The notes under the pieces: model-generated | Databases searched by the model: none | Told to the model about the DNA's origin: nothing | The model's input: the letters and a program-made list of their open reading frames with translations, nothing else | Made by a program: the position numbers and the translations under genes | Shown: positions 15,274 through 24,163 of the stretch, piece by piece | How positions within the stretch are numbered: position 1 is the first letter of the stretch | Layout: every line of letters starts with the position of its first letter | Source of the DNA: Mogibacterium diversum_A | GTDB lineage: Bacteria > Bacillota > Clostridia > Peptostreptococcales > Anaerovoracaceae | Direction: 5' to 3' | Length of the DNA: 32,122 nt | NCBI RefSeq assembly: GCF_938028775.1 | Contig: NZ_CALIZG010000004.1 | Span: forward strand, 1-32,122

Positions 15274-15305
15274 AAAAGGTCACTGCTTCGCTGCAGTGAC
15301 CTTTT
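15274..15305. terminator. Bidirectional terminator between pheT and thiN
   Basis: AAAAGGTCACTGC (15274-15286) pairs perfectly over 13 bases with GCAGTGACCTTTT (15293-15305) around a six-base loop. The A run on one side and T run on the other let it work for the convergent pheT (+) and thiN (-) genes. Confidence 0.92.
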
Positions 15306-15405
15306 GTCATAAATAATTGATTTATTTTCATTGCTGGAAAAGTATTGGACGAACTCATATATTTGTAATATTAATATGTATTTAGGTTATAAGTATCATC
15401 TAAAA

Positions 15406-16050
15406 CTAATCTGCAGAACGTATCAGGAGAACCTTGCCATTATGTACTGAAATATGAGCCTGATTAAGAATAATCTCATTTGAAATACAAAGTGTCGATG
15501 CTCGAGATATTGAGGCGTTATCGAGGTTATATTTAGCTCCGGTGATTGAAATACCATCAGCAGCTGAATCTAATGATACAAGCGAAAAGAATCTGTAGTT
15601 AGAAATTGGTGTGAGAATCGTTGTACTACATGATTCACCATCAAGCAGCTGCATAGAATTTTTTTCATCCATGAATTCGAGATGATCGAGTTTGCCAAGA
15701 TATTTTTCAAGTAGACCTACATTACCAAATGTATGATCTAGCCTACCGCCTATTCCACCATACACTGTTATGTCTCTAATACCCAGTTCGATTGCGTGAT
15801 TTATAGCAGCTTCAGTATCAGTGAAATCCTTCTCAGACGGTAGTGTGATATAAAGGCAATCAAGGCGGTTGCTATTAATAGTGGAATCGAAATCCCCGAT
15901 TACGCAGTCTGGCATTATGCCATATGTCTTCGCTATATCTACACCGCCATCTGCACATATAATGTAGTCGCTAATACTAGAGATAGCATTTAAATGTGAT
16001 ACATCTATCTTCTCAACAAATGATAGGATAATTAAAGCTGTATTATACAT
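15406..16050 (-). CDS. thiN: Thiamine pyrophosphokinase
   Basis: The enzyme transfers pyrophosphate from ATP to thiamine to make the cofactor thiamine pyrophosphate. The 214-residue product carries the family motifs ADGG (33-36), GDFDS (52-56), DFTDTE (75-80) and GGRLDH (101-106), which form the ATP/Mg site. The C-terminal half is the beta-rich thiamine-binding domain. The ATG is preceded on the minus strand by AAGGTGA with four-base spacing. In many Firmicutes thiN follows rsgA and rpe, but here it stands alone, divergent from the DUF975 gene. Confidence 0.93.
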   Translation of the reverse strand: MYNTALIILSFVEKIDVSHLNAISSISDYIICADGGVDIAKTYGIMPDCVIGDFDSTINSNRLDCLYITLPSEKDFTDTEAAINHAIELGIRDITVYGGIGGRLDHTFGNVGLLEKYLGKLDHLEFMDEKNSMQLLDGESCSTTILTPISNYRFFSLVSLDSAADGISITGAKYNLDNASISRASTLCISNEIILNQAHISVHNGKVLLIRSAD

Positions 16051-16072
16051 AGTGTCACCTTGTCCTTAAATC

Positions 16073-16101
16073 TTGAATTACTACTTTTAGTATATTACAA
16101 T
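16073..16101 (+). promoter_or_regulatory. Promoter of the DUF975 gene
   Basis: TTGAAT (16073-16078) lies 17 bases before TACAAT (16096-16101), giving a predicted start near 16108 and a leader of under 30 bases. Confidence 0.5.
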
Positions 16102-16117
16102 TAGAGACGATTCTAAA
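16089..16117 (-). promoter_or_regulatory. Candidate thiN promoter
   Basis: On the minus strand, TTTAGA (16117-16112) lies 17 bases before TATACT (16094-16089). It overlaps the oppositely directed promoter of the DUF975 gene, so the two may compete. Confidence 0.4.
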
Positions 16118-16134
16118 CTAGAAAGTGAGTTATA

Positions 16135-16974
16135 ATGACTGAAAATAATAATCATTACATTGTTCAAGAGGACCTAGGTGAGATTAGATACCTGTCAATA
16201 ATGCATATGAAGGATACTATGATTCAATATATCTTAGGGATCGTTTTATTTTACATATTTATGGATTTGGTGCCTGCCGTCTTAGGTTTCTTTGTGCCTA
16301 GATCATACTTCAAGGTTGTTACAGGTGATATTGATCCCAAACTTCTAGCACAATTGCCAGATATTGCGTTTTCATCTTTTATATATGTAGCTGCGCTCGG
16401 AGGCGTCCTTATGCTTGGGCGTTCATTCTATATATTGCGATACCTAAGAAATAATCAAATCGACTACCCATCAATTCTCGATGGAGTTAGATTTTTCTTT
16501 AGTGCCACGCTCATTTATATAATCCAGATGACTACGATATCAATACTAGTAATGTTTTTGATAGTGCCAGGAGTGATTGCGTTTTACATGTTTAGGCAGG
16601 CATTCAATGTATTAGCTGAGGATCCATCGAAAAGTGCAATGAGCTGCCTAGCAGAAAGTAGGAGATTGATGGCTGGAAATAAGTTTCGATTATTCCAGCT
16701 AGACATGACATATATCCCGTTCATAATATTTTCCAGCCTACCACTAGTACTGTTTTCGTATATGGGAATGCCTGATGTGGGGAACTATACGAAATTAGTT
16801 GCAATTTTCATTACATTCATACTTAAACTCCCTATATATCATGCAATGGGGAATCTATTCTTTGGAGAGACGGTATTTTATGAACTGATGGTTGCAAAGG
16901 GCTTTAGTAATTTTATTTATAAGGGAGAAGCTGTTTTTCGAGCAGGTGCAAGAGCTAAGTACTTTAAGAAATAA
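16135..16974 (+). CDS. DUF975 family integral membrane protein
   Basis: This 279-residue membrane protein has hydrophobic segments at about 31-54, 79-97, 122-153, 195-213 and 220-235. The stretch FLIVPGVIAFYMFRQAFNVL, then AEDPSKSAMSCLAESRRLMAGNKFRLFQLDM, is the typical DUF975 signature (a PGxIAxYxxxxA turn followed by SxxLMxGxKxxLFxLD). The function of the family is unknown. ATG 16135 has only a weak AAGTGAG upstream at 16123-16129. It is monocistronic, divergent from thiN and convergent with the PBP gene, with a hairpin 58 bases after its stop. Confidence 0.82.
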   Translation: MTENNNHYIVQEDLGEIRYLSIMHMKDTMIQYILGIVLFYIFMDLVPAVLGFFVPRSYFKVVTGDIDPKLLAQLPDIAFSSFIYVAALGGVLMLGRSFYILRYLRNNQIDYPSILDGVRFFFSATLIYIIQMTTISILVMFLIVPGVIAFYMFRQAFNVLAEDPSKSAMSCLAESRRLMAGNKFRLFQLDMTYIPFIIFSSLPLVLFSYMGMPDVGNYTKLVAIFITFILKLPIYHAMGNLFFGETVFYELMVAKGFSNFIYKGEAVFRAGARAKYFKK

Positions 16975-17032
16975 ATGAATTGATTCGATAATAAAATTTA
17001 AAACTAAGACTGAAATATCAGCTTATGAATAA

Positions 17033-17063
17033 AGCGGGGAACCTCATATTGAGAATCCCCGCT
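17033..17063. terminator. Hairpin between convergent DUF975 and PBP genes
   Basis: AGCGGGGA (17033-17040) pairs with TCCCCGCT (17056-17063), and the enclosed CTCA-TAT-TGAG extends the structure. Flanking T tracts are short (CTATTTA on +, CTTTATT on -), but the GC-rich stem and the convergent setting suggest a shared terminator. Confidence 0.7.
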
Positions 17064-17109
17064 ATTTACATGTGTTATTTTGTAAAAAACATGTTGCTAC
17101 AAATGTTAA

Positions 17110-20100
17110 TTATGGATTACCAGGCTGACCTTGGTTGTTTCCTTGATTATTACCCTGATTACCTTGGTTGCCTTGATTGCCCTGATTACCTTGGTTATTG
17201 CCTTGGTTACCCTGGTTGTTACCTTGGTTATTGGAATTATTATTGCTACTCTGAGGTTGATTAGTTTGTTCCTGTTCTTCCTCGATAATCTCAGTTTCTT
17301 CAGATTCTTCGTCAGGTTTATTGCCTAATCCGCCTTCTGTTCCCTTGGTGAAATATTCTCCGTTCTTATGTACAACATTAGAAGGGGCTGGCTTGTAGGA
17401 GCCTTTTCTAATATTAGGAACATTACGCATAATCCTCGACCACAGGCTTGCGGCAGAAACTGATGAAGAGGTTAGAGGTATATTCACATCGGTACCAATC
17501 CATAGTGAAGCTGCGTATTTTGGTGTGATTCCATCAAACCATATATCGTAGTTACTGCTTGTGGTACCTGTTTTACCACCAACTTCAACACCAGAGATAG
17601 CTGCATTTGATCCTGTACCACCATTTACAACTGACTTAAGCATTGTAACCATGATGTAAGCAACACCTTCATCTAGAACCTTATGCTTTTTCTTTTCAGT
17701 TGTAAGAATTGTATGACCATCTCTATCAACAACTTTTGTAAAGACTCTGTTCTCTACACGAACACCACCGTTAGGGAAGGTAGCATATGCCTCCGCCATC
17801 TCGTAAGGTGAAACGCCTTTTGACAGACCGCCGAGAGCAAGTGCAGCAGGATTCATATCACCATTTGCTGATTTGTTGAGTGTACTAATTCCATATTTTT
17901 CAACCATACTAGCAGAATAATCTGCACCAATCTGCTCATATAATTTTACAGCAACAACGTTTGTCGAAGTCTGCATACCCTTACGCATAGTCATAGGCCC
18001 AGAGTATCTATTGTTTGAATTCTTAGGCCAAATTCTGCCGTTTATCTTAATTGGTTCATCGATAATAATCGACGCGGCAGTTAGATAGTCACCGTAATTA
18101 TCTGTTCCTTGCTTATCGTTACCTGGGTCGACAAGTGGATACTTCTGACCTTGTTCCGCATACTCATAACTTCTCTGGAGTGCCGCACTGTATACTGCGA
18201 GAGGTTTTATTGAAGAACCGGGCTGTCTAGGGTTAATAGCGCGATTATATAGTTGTTTTCCAGTAACACCACGACCACCGACCATAGCCTTTACTTTTCC
18301 GGTACCAACTTCCGTGATTACCATAGCTCCTTGTGGCTGAATAACTTTATCCTGAAGTATGTATAGCTTGTCAGTGAAAGCTGGATTTCCATCAACAGTA
18401 GTGACAAGTTTGCTGTTATTCTTTATAAACTTAGCACTGATCACAAGATTGCCAGATTTATCCATGGACTTGCTATTGCTTGGAATGTTGATATATCCAC
18501 CTGGAACTATATATAAGCTACTATTTTCTATTACGTATGAAGGCTTTAGCTCAAGGCTATAATCAGTACCATTAGCCGTTGAAGTCTTGTAAATATTTAG
18601 TCGCTTGTTCTTGTAGAGTGTGATTGAACCATCGGCGTTATTCTTATACTCACCATCCTGAAGTACAAATTTGTCGTCTTGAATCATATTATCGTATGCA
18701 TAGAGCGTAATAGAACCTTTATCACTTACGATATTTCCTGAACTGTCTTTTTTAAGTCCAGTTAGTGAAGGGAAGTAGCTACCTTCATTAAATCCATCTT
18801 CAACAGCTTTCTGAGCCTTGGAATCCATGGTCGAGTATATCTTTAGACCACCATTGTAAACCATGTCATGAGCACTCTTGTAGTCTAGCTTGTACTTCTT
18901 CATAAGAGCTTTGATTACCTGGTTCACAGTATAATCAGTGAAATAAGAAGAGCTTGCATCGCTTTCCGAGCTCAATGAAGGTTTTAGGAAATCTACAAGA
19001 TTAGCAGATTTATTATCCTCGTATTGGGCTTTTGTGATATACCCCTGGTCGTACATAAGCTTAAGTGCAATCTGACGACGTGATTTTGAAATATCGTTCG
19101 CAATATATGTCTTGCCACCAACCTTAATAGGAGTTGAAGTTTCTCTCGATGCTAGTGGAGAATCTGCATTTTGAACGAGTGAATAAGTATCTGGGGACTG
19201 TGGCATAGCAGCGAGTGCGGCACTTTCCTTTATGGAAAGTTCGCTTACACTCTTTGAAAAATAAGTCTTTGAAGCATTTTCAATACCGTAATTGCCATAT
19301 CCAAAGTAAATGCTGTTTACATATGCCGCAAAAATCTCTTTTTTAGTCAGAGTTTTCTCAATTTTAGCAGCGTAATACATCTCTAGAATTTTACGACGAA
19401 CTGACCTCTGACTCTTGATATTTGGGAGATACACGTTCCTTGCTAACTGCTGAGTAAGTGTACTAGTACCACGAATGTTACCATGTCCAAAGGAGGAGAC
19501 TATAGCGCCGGCCATTCTTGTCCAATTGAAACCATGATGCTTCCAGAAGGTCTTATCCTCAAGAGCTACAAAAGCATCAACTGTGTGTTTCGGGATATCT
19601 TTGTACTTAATGATAGTACGACTTTCTCCATTATTGACACTTCCAACACGCTTGCCAGTATCATCATAGATAATCGTATCTGTAGAGATTTGATCATAGA
19701 TTTTTGTTGGATCAATCTTAGGTGCGAAAGCTATAACTGCAGCCGCATAGATTGTAAACATAAGTGTCATGGCTATGCCCATAACAATAAAATTGCGAAT
19801 AGCGTATTTTTTGCTAAAAACACGGGCCTTATTCTTAATTTTTTTACCTGCTACCATAATATATTCGCCAGCTCCAGGGGTGTAATACGGATTCGGCTTA
19901 GTAAATACTCGTTTTATAAACTGAACAGGGTGCCTAAGATCTCTCTTTAGGTTAAAACGAATGTCTTCGTCACGTGTTTTTGCTTTCTGCTCTTGTTTTA
20001 AAAGTTTCTTTTCTTCTTTTGCTCTTTTTCGTATTGATTTATCGTGCTTTGCAGCTTCAGCTTCAGCTTTAGCAACTTGCTCATGAAAAGCAGCCTTACC

Positions 20101-20421
20101 ATCTTCGCTAATAATACGTGCCTTGCTACTAAGCGAGGCTTCGTCAGCAGTGGTATTGTGTTTAGCAGAATGCTTTTCAAGATTGTTCTTAAGTCTGTTC
20201 TTTTTTGCTTCTGCATCAGCCTTAGCAACCTGCTCATGGAAGGAAAGACCTTTTTTTTCGCTTCCGTTAGCAGCAGCCTGTACACGCTTTTCTCGCTGTG
20301 CTTTTTCAAACTTCAATTGTGCTACATGATTTGCAACTATGCGCATTTCTTCAGAGGAAAGACGCTCGCCATTCTGTAGTCTCTTAATTAATTCTTTTAT
20401 GTTTGTTGAATCGTTTCCCAT
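17110..20421 (-). CDS. Class A penicillin-binding protein 1A (transglycosylase/transpeptidase)
   Basis: This bifunctional enzyme polymerises and cross-links peptidoglycan outside the membrane. In the 1103-residue product, residues 1-210 form an unusually long, charged cytoplasmic region with two copies of FHEQVAKA(D/E)AEA (61-72 and 112-123). One membrane helix lies at about 211-233. The GT51 domain follows, with catalytic Glu288 in ALEDKTFWKHHG and GTSTLTQQLARNVYL. A beta-rich insertion (about 560-690) precedes the transpeptidase domain with S736-S-I-K739, S819-T-N821 and K950-T-G952. The last 67 residues are acidic, then Asn/Gln/Gly repeats. I chose the ATG at 20421 because AGAGG stands seven bases before it. 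An in-frame ATG 63 bases upstream has no such site. Confidence 0.95.
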   Translation of the reverse strand: MGNDSTNIKELIKRLQNGERLSSEEMRIVANHVAQLKFEKAQREKRVQAAANGSEKKGLSFHEQVAKADAEAKKNRLKNNLEKHSAKHNTTADEASLSSKARIISEDGKAAFHEQVAKAEAEAAKHDKSIRKRAKEEKKLLKQEQKAKTRDEDIRFNLKRDLRHPVQFIKRVFTKPNPYYTPGAGEYIMVAGKKIKNKARVFSKKYAIRNFIVMGIAMTLMFTIYAAAVIAFAPKIDPTKIYDQISTDTIIYDDTGKRVGSVNNGESRTIIKYKDIPKHTVDAFVALEDKTFWKHHGFNWTRMAGAIVSSFGHGNIRGTSTLTQQLARNVYLPNIKSQRSVRRKILEMYYAAKIEKTLTKKEIFAAYVNSIYFGYGNYGIENASKTYFSKSVSELSIKESAALAAMPQSPDTYSLVQNADSPLASRETSTPIKVGGKTYIANDISKSRRQIALKLMYDQGYITKAQYEDNKSANLVDFLKPSLSSESDASSSYFTDYTVNQVIKALMKKYKLDYKSAHDMVYNGGLKIYSTMDSKAQKAVEDGFNEGSYFPSLTGLKKDSSGNIVSDKGSITLYAYDNMIQDDKFVLQDGEYKNNADGSITLYKNKRLNIYKTSTANGTDYSLELKPSYVIENSSLYIVPGGYINIPSNSKSMDKSGNLVISAKFIKNNSKLVTTVDGNPAFTDKLYILQDKVIQPQGAMVITEVGTGKVKAMVGGRGVTGKQLYNRAINPRQPGSSIKPLAVYSAALQRSYEYAEQGQKYPLVDPGNDKQGTDNYGDYLTAASIIIDEPIKINGRIWPKNSNNRYSGPMTMRKGMQTSTNVVAVKLYEQIGADYSASMVEKYGISTLNKSANGDMNPAALALGGLSKGVSPYEMAEAYATFPNGGVRVENRVFTKVVDRDGHTILTTEKKKHKVLDEGVAYIMVTMLKSVVNGGTGSNAAISGVEVGGKTGTTSSNYDIWFDGITPKYAASLWIGTDVNIPLTSSSVSAASLWSRIMRNVPNIRKGSYKPAPSNVVHKNGEYFTKGTEGGLGNKPDEESEETEIIEEEQEQTNQPQSSNNNSNNQGNNQGNQGNNQGNQGNQGNQGNQGNNQGNNQGQPGNP
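17117..17237 (-). repeat. Short tandem repeats encoding the NQG tail of the PBP
   Basis: Imperfect 9- to 12-base units (variants of CCTTGGTTG / CCCTGATTA on the + strand) encode repeated N-Q-G and N-N-Q-G. The unit number may vary by slippage. Long ORFs on the opposite strand here are artefacts of the repeat. Confidence 0.85.
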
Positions 20422-20452
20422 AAATTGCCTCTTAAATAAAATATGACATATT

Positions 20453-20481
20453 ATTCTACCATGAATCGCTTGAAAGATGAA
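20453..20481 (-). promoter_or_regulatory. Candidate PBP promoter
   Basis: On the minus strand, TTCATC (20481-20476) lies 17 bases before TAGAAT (20458-20453), which has an extended -10 TGG. The predicted start lies about 25 bases before the chosen ATG. Confidence 0.5.
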
Positions 20482-20551
20482 CATTTAGGACGATTTTAAT
20501 GTGAAGATTGTATGTGCGTATTAGATGACCATTATCTGTATAAATTAAATA

Positions 20552-20584
20552 TGTGCTGAAGGGAATTCCTGTGCGTGATAGCAT
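20552..20584 (+). promoter_or_regulatory. Promoter-like motif upstream of comEC, shared with the Tad operon
   Basis: TGTGCTGAAGGG (20552-20563) matches 321-332 exactly. CTGAAG (20556-20561) is followed 17 bases later by TAGCAT (20579-20584), preceded by TGA. A separate perfect -10, TATAAT, lies at 20607-20612 without a recognisable -35. Confidence 0.45.
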
Positions 20585-20640
20585 CTGATAAATATATAAA
20601 AATTAATATAATAGACGCTTGTTAAGCGGTGGTGTTAAGT

Positions 20641-23049
20641 ATGTTTAGAAGAAGAATTGTTGCTCTAAGCGTGTCTCTGGCGCTAGGTATTGTTGTTGCT
20701 GACATATTTATAAATAAGGGAAGTCCGGTTAAAGCTTTTTTGGTGACTGTATTATTTTTATTCTCTATTTATCGTATAGTTTGCATAAGAACAGCAATAG
20801 AACAGGGAATCACAAGAAAATATATAAGAAGTGATACTATTCTTTGCGCACTTATGTTCTGCGTCGGTTGCATGAATTATGCAATTCATGAACATGATAT
20901 GAAACCAATGATGCCTAATAAACTATCAAATTATAATTATATTGAGGGACGAGTAATAGGTTATAAAGACAATGATAAAGGGCTTACGATTGATGTAAAA
21001 ACCTATTCACTAGGTAAAGAAACTATTGTAAGATGTCAGAAATTGAAAGGCTTTATTAGAGAGAGAGGTGATGGGTTCAAAGCTAGAACAAATGCTGGCT
21101 ATAGTAATAAAAAAATTAAATACAAAGACATGGATCATAAACTTGGAACGAAACTTTATGGAAAGCTGGTAAAGGTGCAGGGAATAATAAAAGTTCCGAC
21201 AGTAGCTCGTAATCCGGGATGTTTTGATTATAGGCGATATCTTCTAACTAAGAAGATTACATACACCATGAAGGTAATAAATATAAGCGAAATTAAGGGT
21301 GTGAAAACAAGCAAACTCTGGATTATGAGGCATTCTTTAAATAATACCAAAGAAGAGTTTGCAAGAAATGTATCGGATGGGAGAAATAAAGCGTATGGAT
21401 TTATAAAAGGTGTAACCTTTGGAGATACTGACGACATAGACGAAGATACGATCAATGAGTTTCGGGAAAATACTACGGCGCATGTACTTGCCGTTAGTGG
21501 ATTACACGTTGGGGTAATATATGGGATGCTAAGGCTCATGGCGATGGGGCGCCATGGAGGAATCGTTGGGGTTCTGACGATGGTAGCAATGCTTGGATAT
21601 GGTGAACTCACTACTTGGAATGTTTCGACTACAAGAGCAGTAATTCTTACATGTACCGCAATTTTGGGCTTTTATCTAAAGCACCCGTTCGATTTATTAT
21701 CTTCATTGGCGCTATCTTTTATTATGCTACTGATATATAATCCGTTCTTGCTTTTCGGCGCTAGTTTTCAAATGTCGTTTCTTGCGGTGTGTGGGATTGC
21801 TTTTCTCACTGATCCACTTGGCAGATTAATTGGAAAAAGAGGAGGTTTTTTACTGGCGATTCAGCTCTCGATGATTCCTTATACGATTTTTACGTTTAAT
21901 AAAATTAATCCAATAGGATTTCTGATAAATGTACCAATTGTTGCATTAATAGGTATGCTAGTGCCATTCTCTATATTCGGACTAGCTACGTACTCAATAA
22001 TCGGTAAAGTAGGGATAATAATTAAAAGCGAGATATTTTATCTGACGGAAATCATAATTAGGCTCAATCACTTGCTTAATATGGGTGGTAAATTCTCATA
22101 TTCCATTAGCTCTATGAAAATAGCGACAGTAATTGCAATCTATGCATTGCTATTCTACATATGTTCAGAGTTCAATATCGTTATGATACTACGAAAACGT
22201 TACTTAGTCGTATTGCAATCAGTGATACTCAGTTTATGTATGTCTATTACAATAGGCTCTGCGTACCGAAATATATTTTTGGATTATGAATTGGTATTTA
22301 TTGATGTCGGACAGGGTGATGGGATACACATACGAACCGAAAATTATGATGTGCTTCTAGATGGTGGTGGAGAAAGGAAACGGAATATCGGGGAGAAGGT
22401 GCTAAAAGAGTACTTTTTGAAGAATGGCTGTAGCAATCTAGATATAAGCATATTTACCCACATGCACATGGATCACTGTAAAGGTGCCATGGAGTTAGGC
22501 GAAGTGTATCCTGTAAAACAGTATATGGTTCCATATCCATACAGATACCAAGTGAAGGGGAGGCATTTAAATTTAGTTAGATTTAAAGATAAGATAAGGC
22601 TTGCAAAAGGCGTTTGGATAGAAGCTATTTGGCCTATGGACGATAGGATAGCGACGAGTGAATCTGATGATAATGAATTAAACACCGTATACATACTGCA
22701 CTATAAGGGCGTGAAGATAATGTTAACTGGGGACCTAGTTGAGGCAGATGAACTGGATATGATAGAATACTACAAATCTACTGACGTGTTAAAATGCGAT
22801 ATACTTAAAGTAGCACATCACGGAAGCAGATATAGCTCTAATGAAAAGTTTATAGATGCTGTAAATCCGAGAATTGCAATTATCCAAGTTGGTGAACATA
22901 ATACATATGGACATCCTAATGCAGGAGTAATAGAGCGCTTTAAAAAGCGTGGGATTAGTGTCTATAGAAATGATAAAGAAGGAGCTATTGGTGCAGATAT
23001 TAGTAATAACAAGATTAGAATCGATAGGATGATTAAGGATGTCATTTAA
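20641..23049 (+). CDS. comEC: ComEC/Rec2 competence DNA channel with metallo-beta-lactamase domain
   Basis: ComEC carries single-stranded DNA through the cytoplasmic membrane during transformation. The 802-residue product has N-terminal membrane helices, an OB-like extracytoplasmic part (about 95-225, with NPGCFDYRRYL at 191-201), the multi-helix competence domain (HVLAVSGLHVG at 281-291), and a C-terminal metallo-beta-lactamase-like domain with DVGQGDG (555-561), THMHMDH (606-612) and VAHHGSRYSSN near 726. The metal-binding residues look intact, so nuclease activity is possible. ATG 20641 is preferred over GTG 20629, with GGTGGTG at 20628-20634 as a modest ribosome site. No comEA is adjacent. 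It overlaps holA by 11 bases. Confidence 0.95.
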   Translation: MFRRRIVALSVSLALGIVVADIFINKGSPVKAFLVTVLFLFSIYRIVCIRTAIEQGITRKYIRSDTILCALMFCVGCMNYAIHEHDMKPMMPNKLSNYNYIEGRVIGYKDNDKGLTIDVKTYSLGKETIVRCQKLKGFIRERGDGFKARTNAGYSNKKIKYKDMDHKLGTKLYGKLVKVQGIIKVPTVARNPGCFDYRRYLLTKKITYTMKVINISEIKGVKTSKLWIMRHSLNNTKEEFARNVSDGRNKAYGFIKGVTFGDTDDIDEDTINEFRENTTAHVLAVSGLHVGVIYGMLRLMAMGRHGGIVGVLTMVAMLGYGELTTWNVSTTRAVILTCTAILGFYLKHPFDLLSSLALSFIMLLIYNPFLLFGASFQMSFLAVCGIAFLTDPLGRLIGKRGGFLLAIQLSMIPYTIFTFNKINPIGFLINVPIVALIGMLVPFSIFGLATYSIIGKVGIIIKSEIFYLTEIIIRLNHLLNMGGKFSYSISSMKIATVIAIYALLFYICSEFNIVMILRKRYLVVLQSVILSLCMSITIGSAYRNIFLDYELVFIDVGQGDGIHIRTENYDVLLDGGGERKRNIGEKVLKEYFLKNGCSNLDISIFTHMHMDHCKGAMELGEVYPVKQYMVPYPYRYQVKGRHLNLVRFKDKIRLAKGVWIEAIWPMDDRIATSESDDNELNTVYILHYKGVKIMLTGDLVEADELDMIEYYKSTDVLKCDILKVAHHGSRYSSNEKFIDAVNPRIAIIQVGEHNTYGHPNAGVIERFKKRGISVYRNDKEGAIGADISNNKIRIDRMIKDVI

Positions 23050-24088
23050 AGAGTTTAGTAAAGATATAAAGAGTGGCGTAATAGGTAGTAATATTTTTCT
23101 CTATGGCGAAGAGGGATTCCTTACTGACTGGGCTGTAAAGGGAATTGTAGAAAACAATTCGAGTGAGGCTGACAGAAAATACGTCGTAACAGATCTCGAT
23201 GGAGCGACTGTAACAGCGCAGGAAATCGTTGAAACTGCAAATACAATGACCATGTTTGCCAGCACAAGAGTGTTGACGGTTAAAAATTATCAGCCATTAA
23301 TAAAAAAGAGCGCCGTAACTGAAACTGCTCCGATTCTAGAGTATCTCAGCAACCCAAATCCATCGACGATTCTCTTATTTTATCTGGAGCCACTTGTGAG
23401 CCCTGGCAAGAGGGAGAAGTTAAATGCTTTTGCTAGCAAAGTATCTGGGTTATGCAGTACATATAATTTCGAGAGGCTTAATCCTGCGGAACTTAAATCA
23501 TTTGTAAACAAGCGAATTCGCTCAGCTGGCAAGCTGATTGGTGCTCGCGATATGGATTATCTTGTAGATATCTCTGGCTATCTCAATAATGACAGTGAAT
23601 ATGATCTATACAGGATGGAATCAGACCTTACGAAGCTAGTCAATGCTTCTGATGAAGATAATGTATCAAAGCAGCTCATAGAAGAGATAATGATTGGTGA
23701 TAAGGATAGATTCGTGTTTAACTTTATTGACTATTTACTAGCTGGCAAGAAGAGCATGGCTATGCAGCTTCTCATAAACACTATTTCTGCTGGTGAAAAC
23801 TCAAAAGGTAAAGGAAATGTATTCTCGCTTGCATCTACATTAATAGGCCAGTTTGAGATTATGTATGATTCACTTGAACTAGACGATGAGGGCATGCCAA
23901 TCAAAACTATGGCTAAGAACCTTGGAGTTAATGAGTATCGTCTCAAAAAGGCGTACGCTGCAGCTAGAAAAGTTGGTAAGTTTAAGATTAAGAAAGCCTT
24001 GATTGATTTATACGATACTGATAGATTGCTAAAGACAGGCGAGATGGATAAGAATACATCACTTGAACTATTTGTCTTTAACTGGTAG
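23039..24088 (+). CDS. holA: DNA polymerase III delta subunit
   Basis: HolA opens the beta clamp within the clamp loader during replication. The 349-residue length fits. Recognisable parts are FLYGEEGFLTDWAVKGIV near the N-terminus (a degenerate P-loop region, as expected), LDGATVTAQEIVETANTMTMFASTRVLTVKNY, the middle domain with LRYxxSDLxKL-like YRMESDLTKLVN, and the C-terminal helical domain ending in LLKTGEMDKNTSLELFVF. ATG 23039 lies within the end of comEC, so translation is coupled. The order comEC-holA is common in Firmicutes, but rpsT, often next, is absent. Confidence 0.93.
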   Translation: MSFKEFSKDIKSGVIGSNIFLYGEEGFLTDWAVKGIVENNSSEADRKYVVTDLDGATVTAQEIVETANTMTMFASTRVLTVKNYQPLIKKSAVTETAPILEYLSNPNPSTILLFYLEPLVSPGKREKLNAFASKVSGLCSTYNFERLNPAELKSFVNKRIRSAGKLIGARDMDYLVDISGYLNNDSEYDLYRMESDLTKLVNASDEDNVSKQLIEEIMIGDKDRFVFNFIDYLLAGKKSMAMQLLINTISAGENSKGKGNVFSLASTLIGQFEIMYDSLELDDEGMPIKTMAKNLGVNEYRLKKAYAAARKVGKFKIKKALIDLYDTDRLLKTGEMDKNTSLELFVFNW

Positions 24089-24136
24089 CTAATATAAAAG
24101 TACACAAAACTTACTGACAATAAACTAGATAAACGA

Positions 24137-24163
24137 AAAGCTTGAGGCTATGCCTCAAGCTTT
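24137..24163. terminator. Bidirectional terminator shared by holA and recN
   Basis: AAAGCTTGAGGC (24137-24148) pairs perfectly over 12 bases with GCCTCAAGCTTT (24152-24163) around TAT, followed by ATTTTTA on the + strand and TTCGTTT on the minus strand. The right arm lies inside the last codons of recN. Confidence 0.9.

Noticed and set aside
17117..17237. CRISPR-like repeat array
   Set aside because: Units are 9-12 bases with no unique spacers and encode a protein tail; no cas genes are present.
17025..17328. Plus-strand ORFs rich in Leu/Gly/Tyr/Ile/Val opposite the PBP tail
   Set aside because: Produced by the complementary strand of the NQG repeats, with no ribosome site or independent signal.
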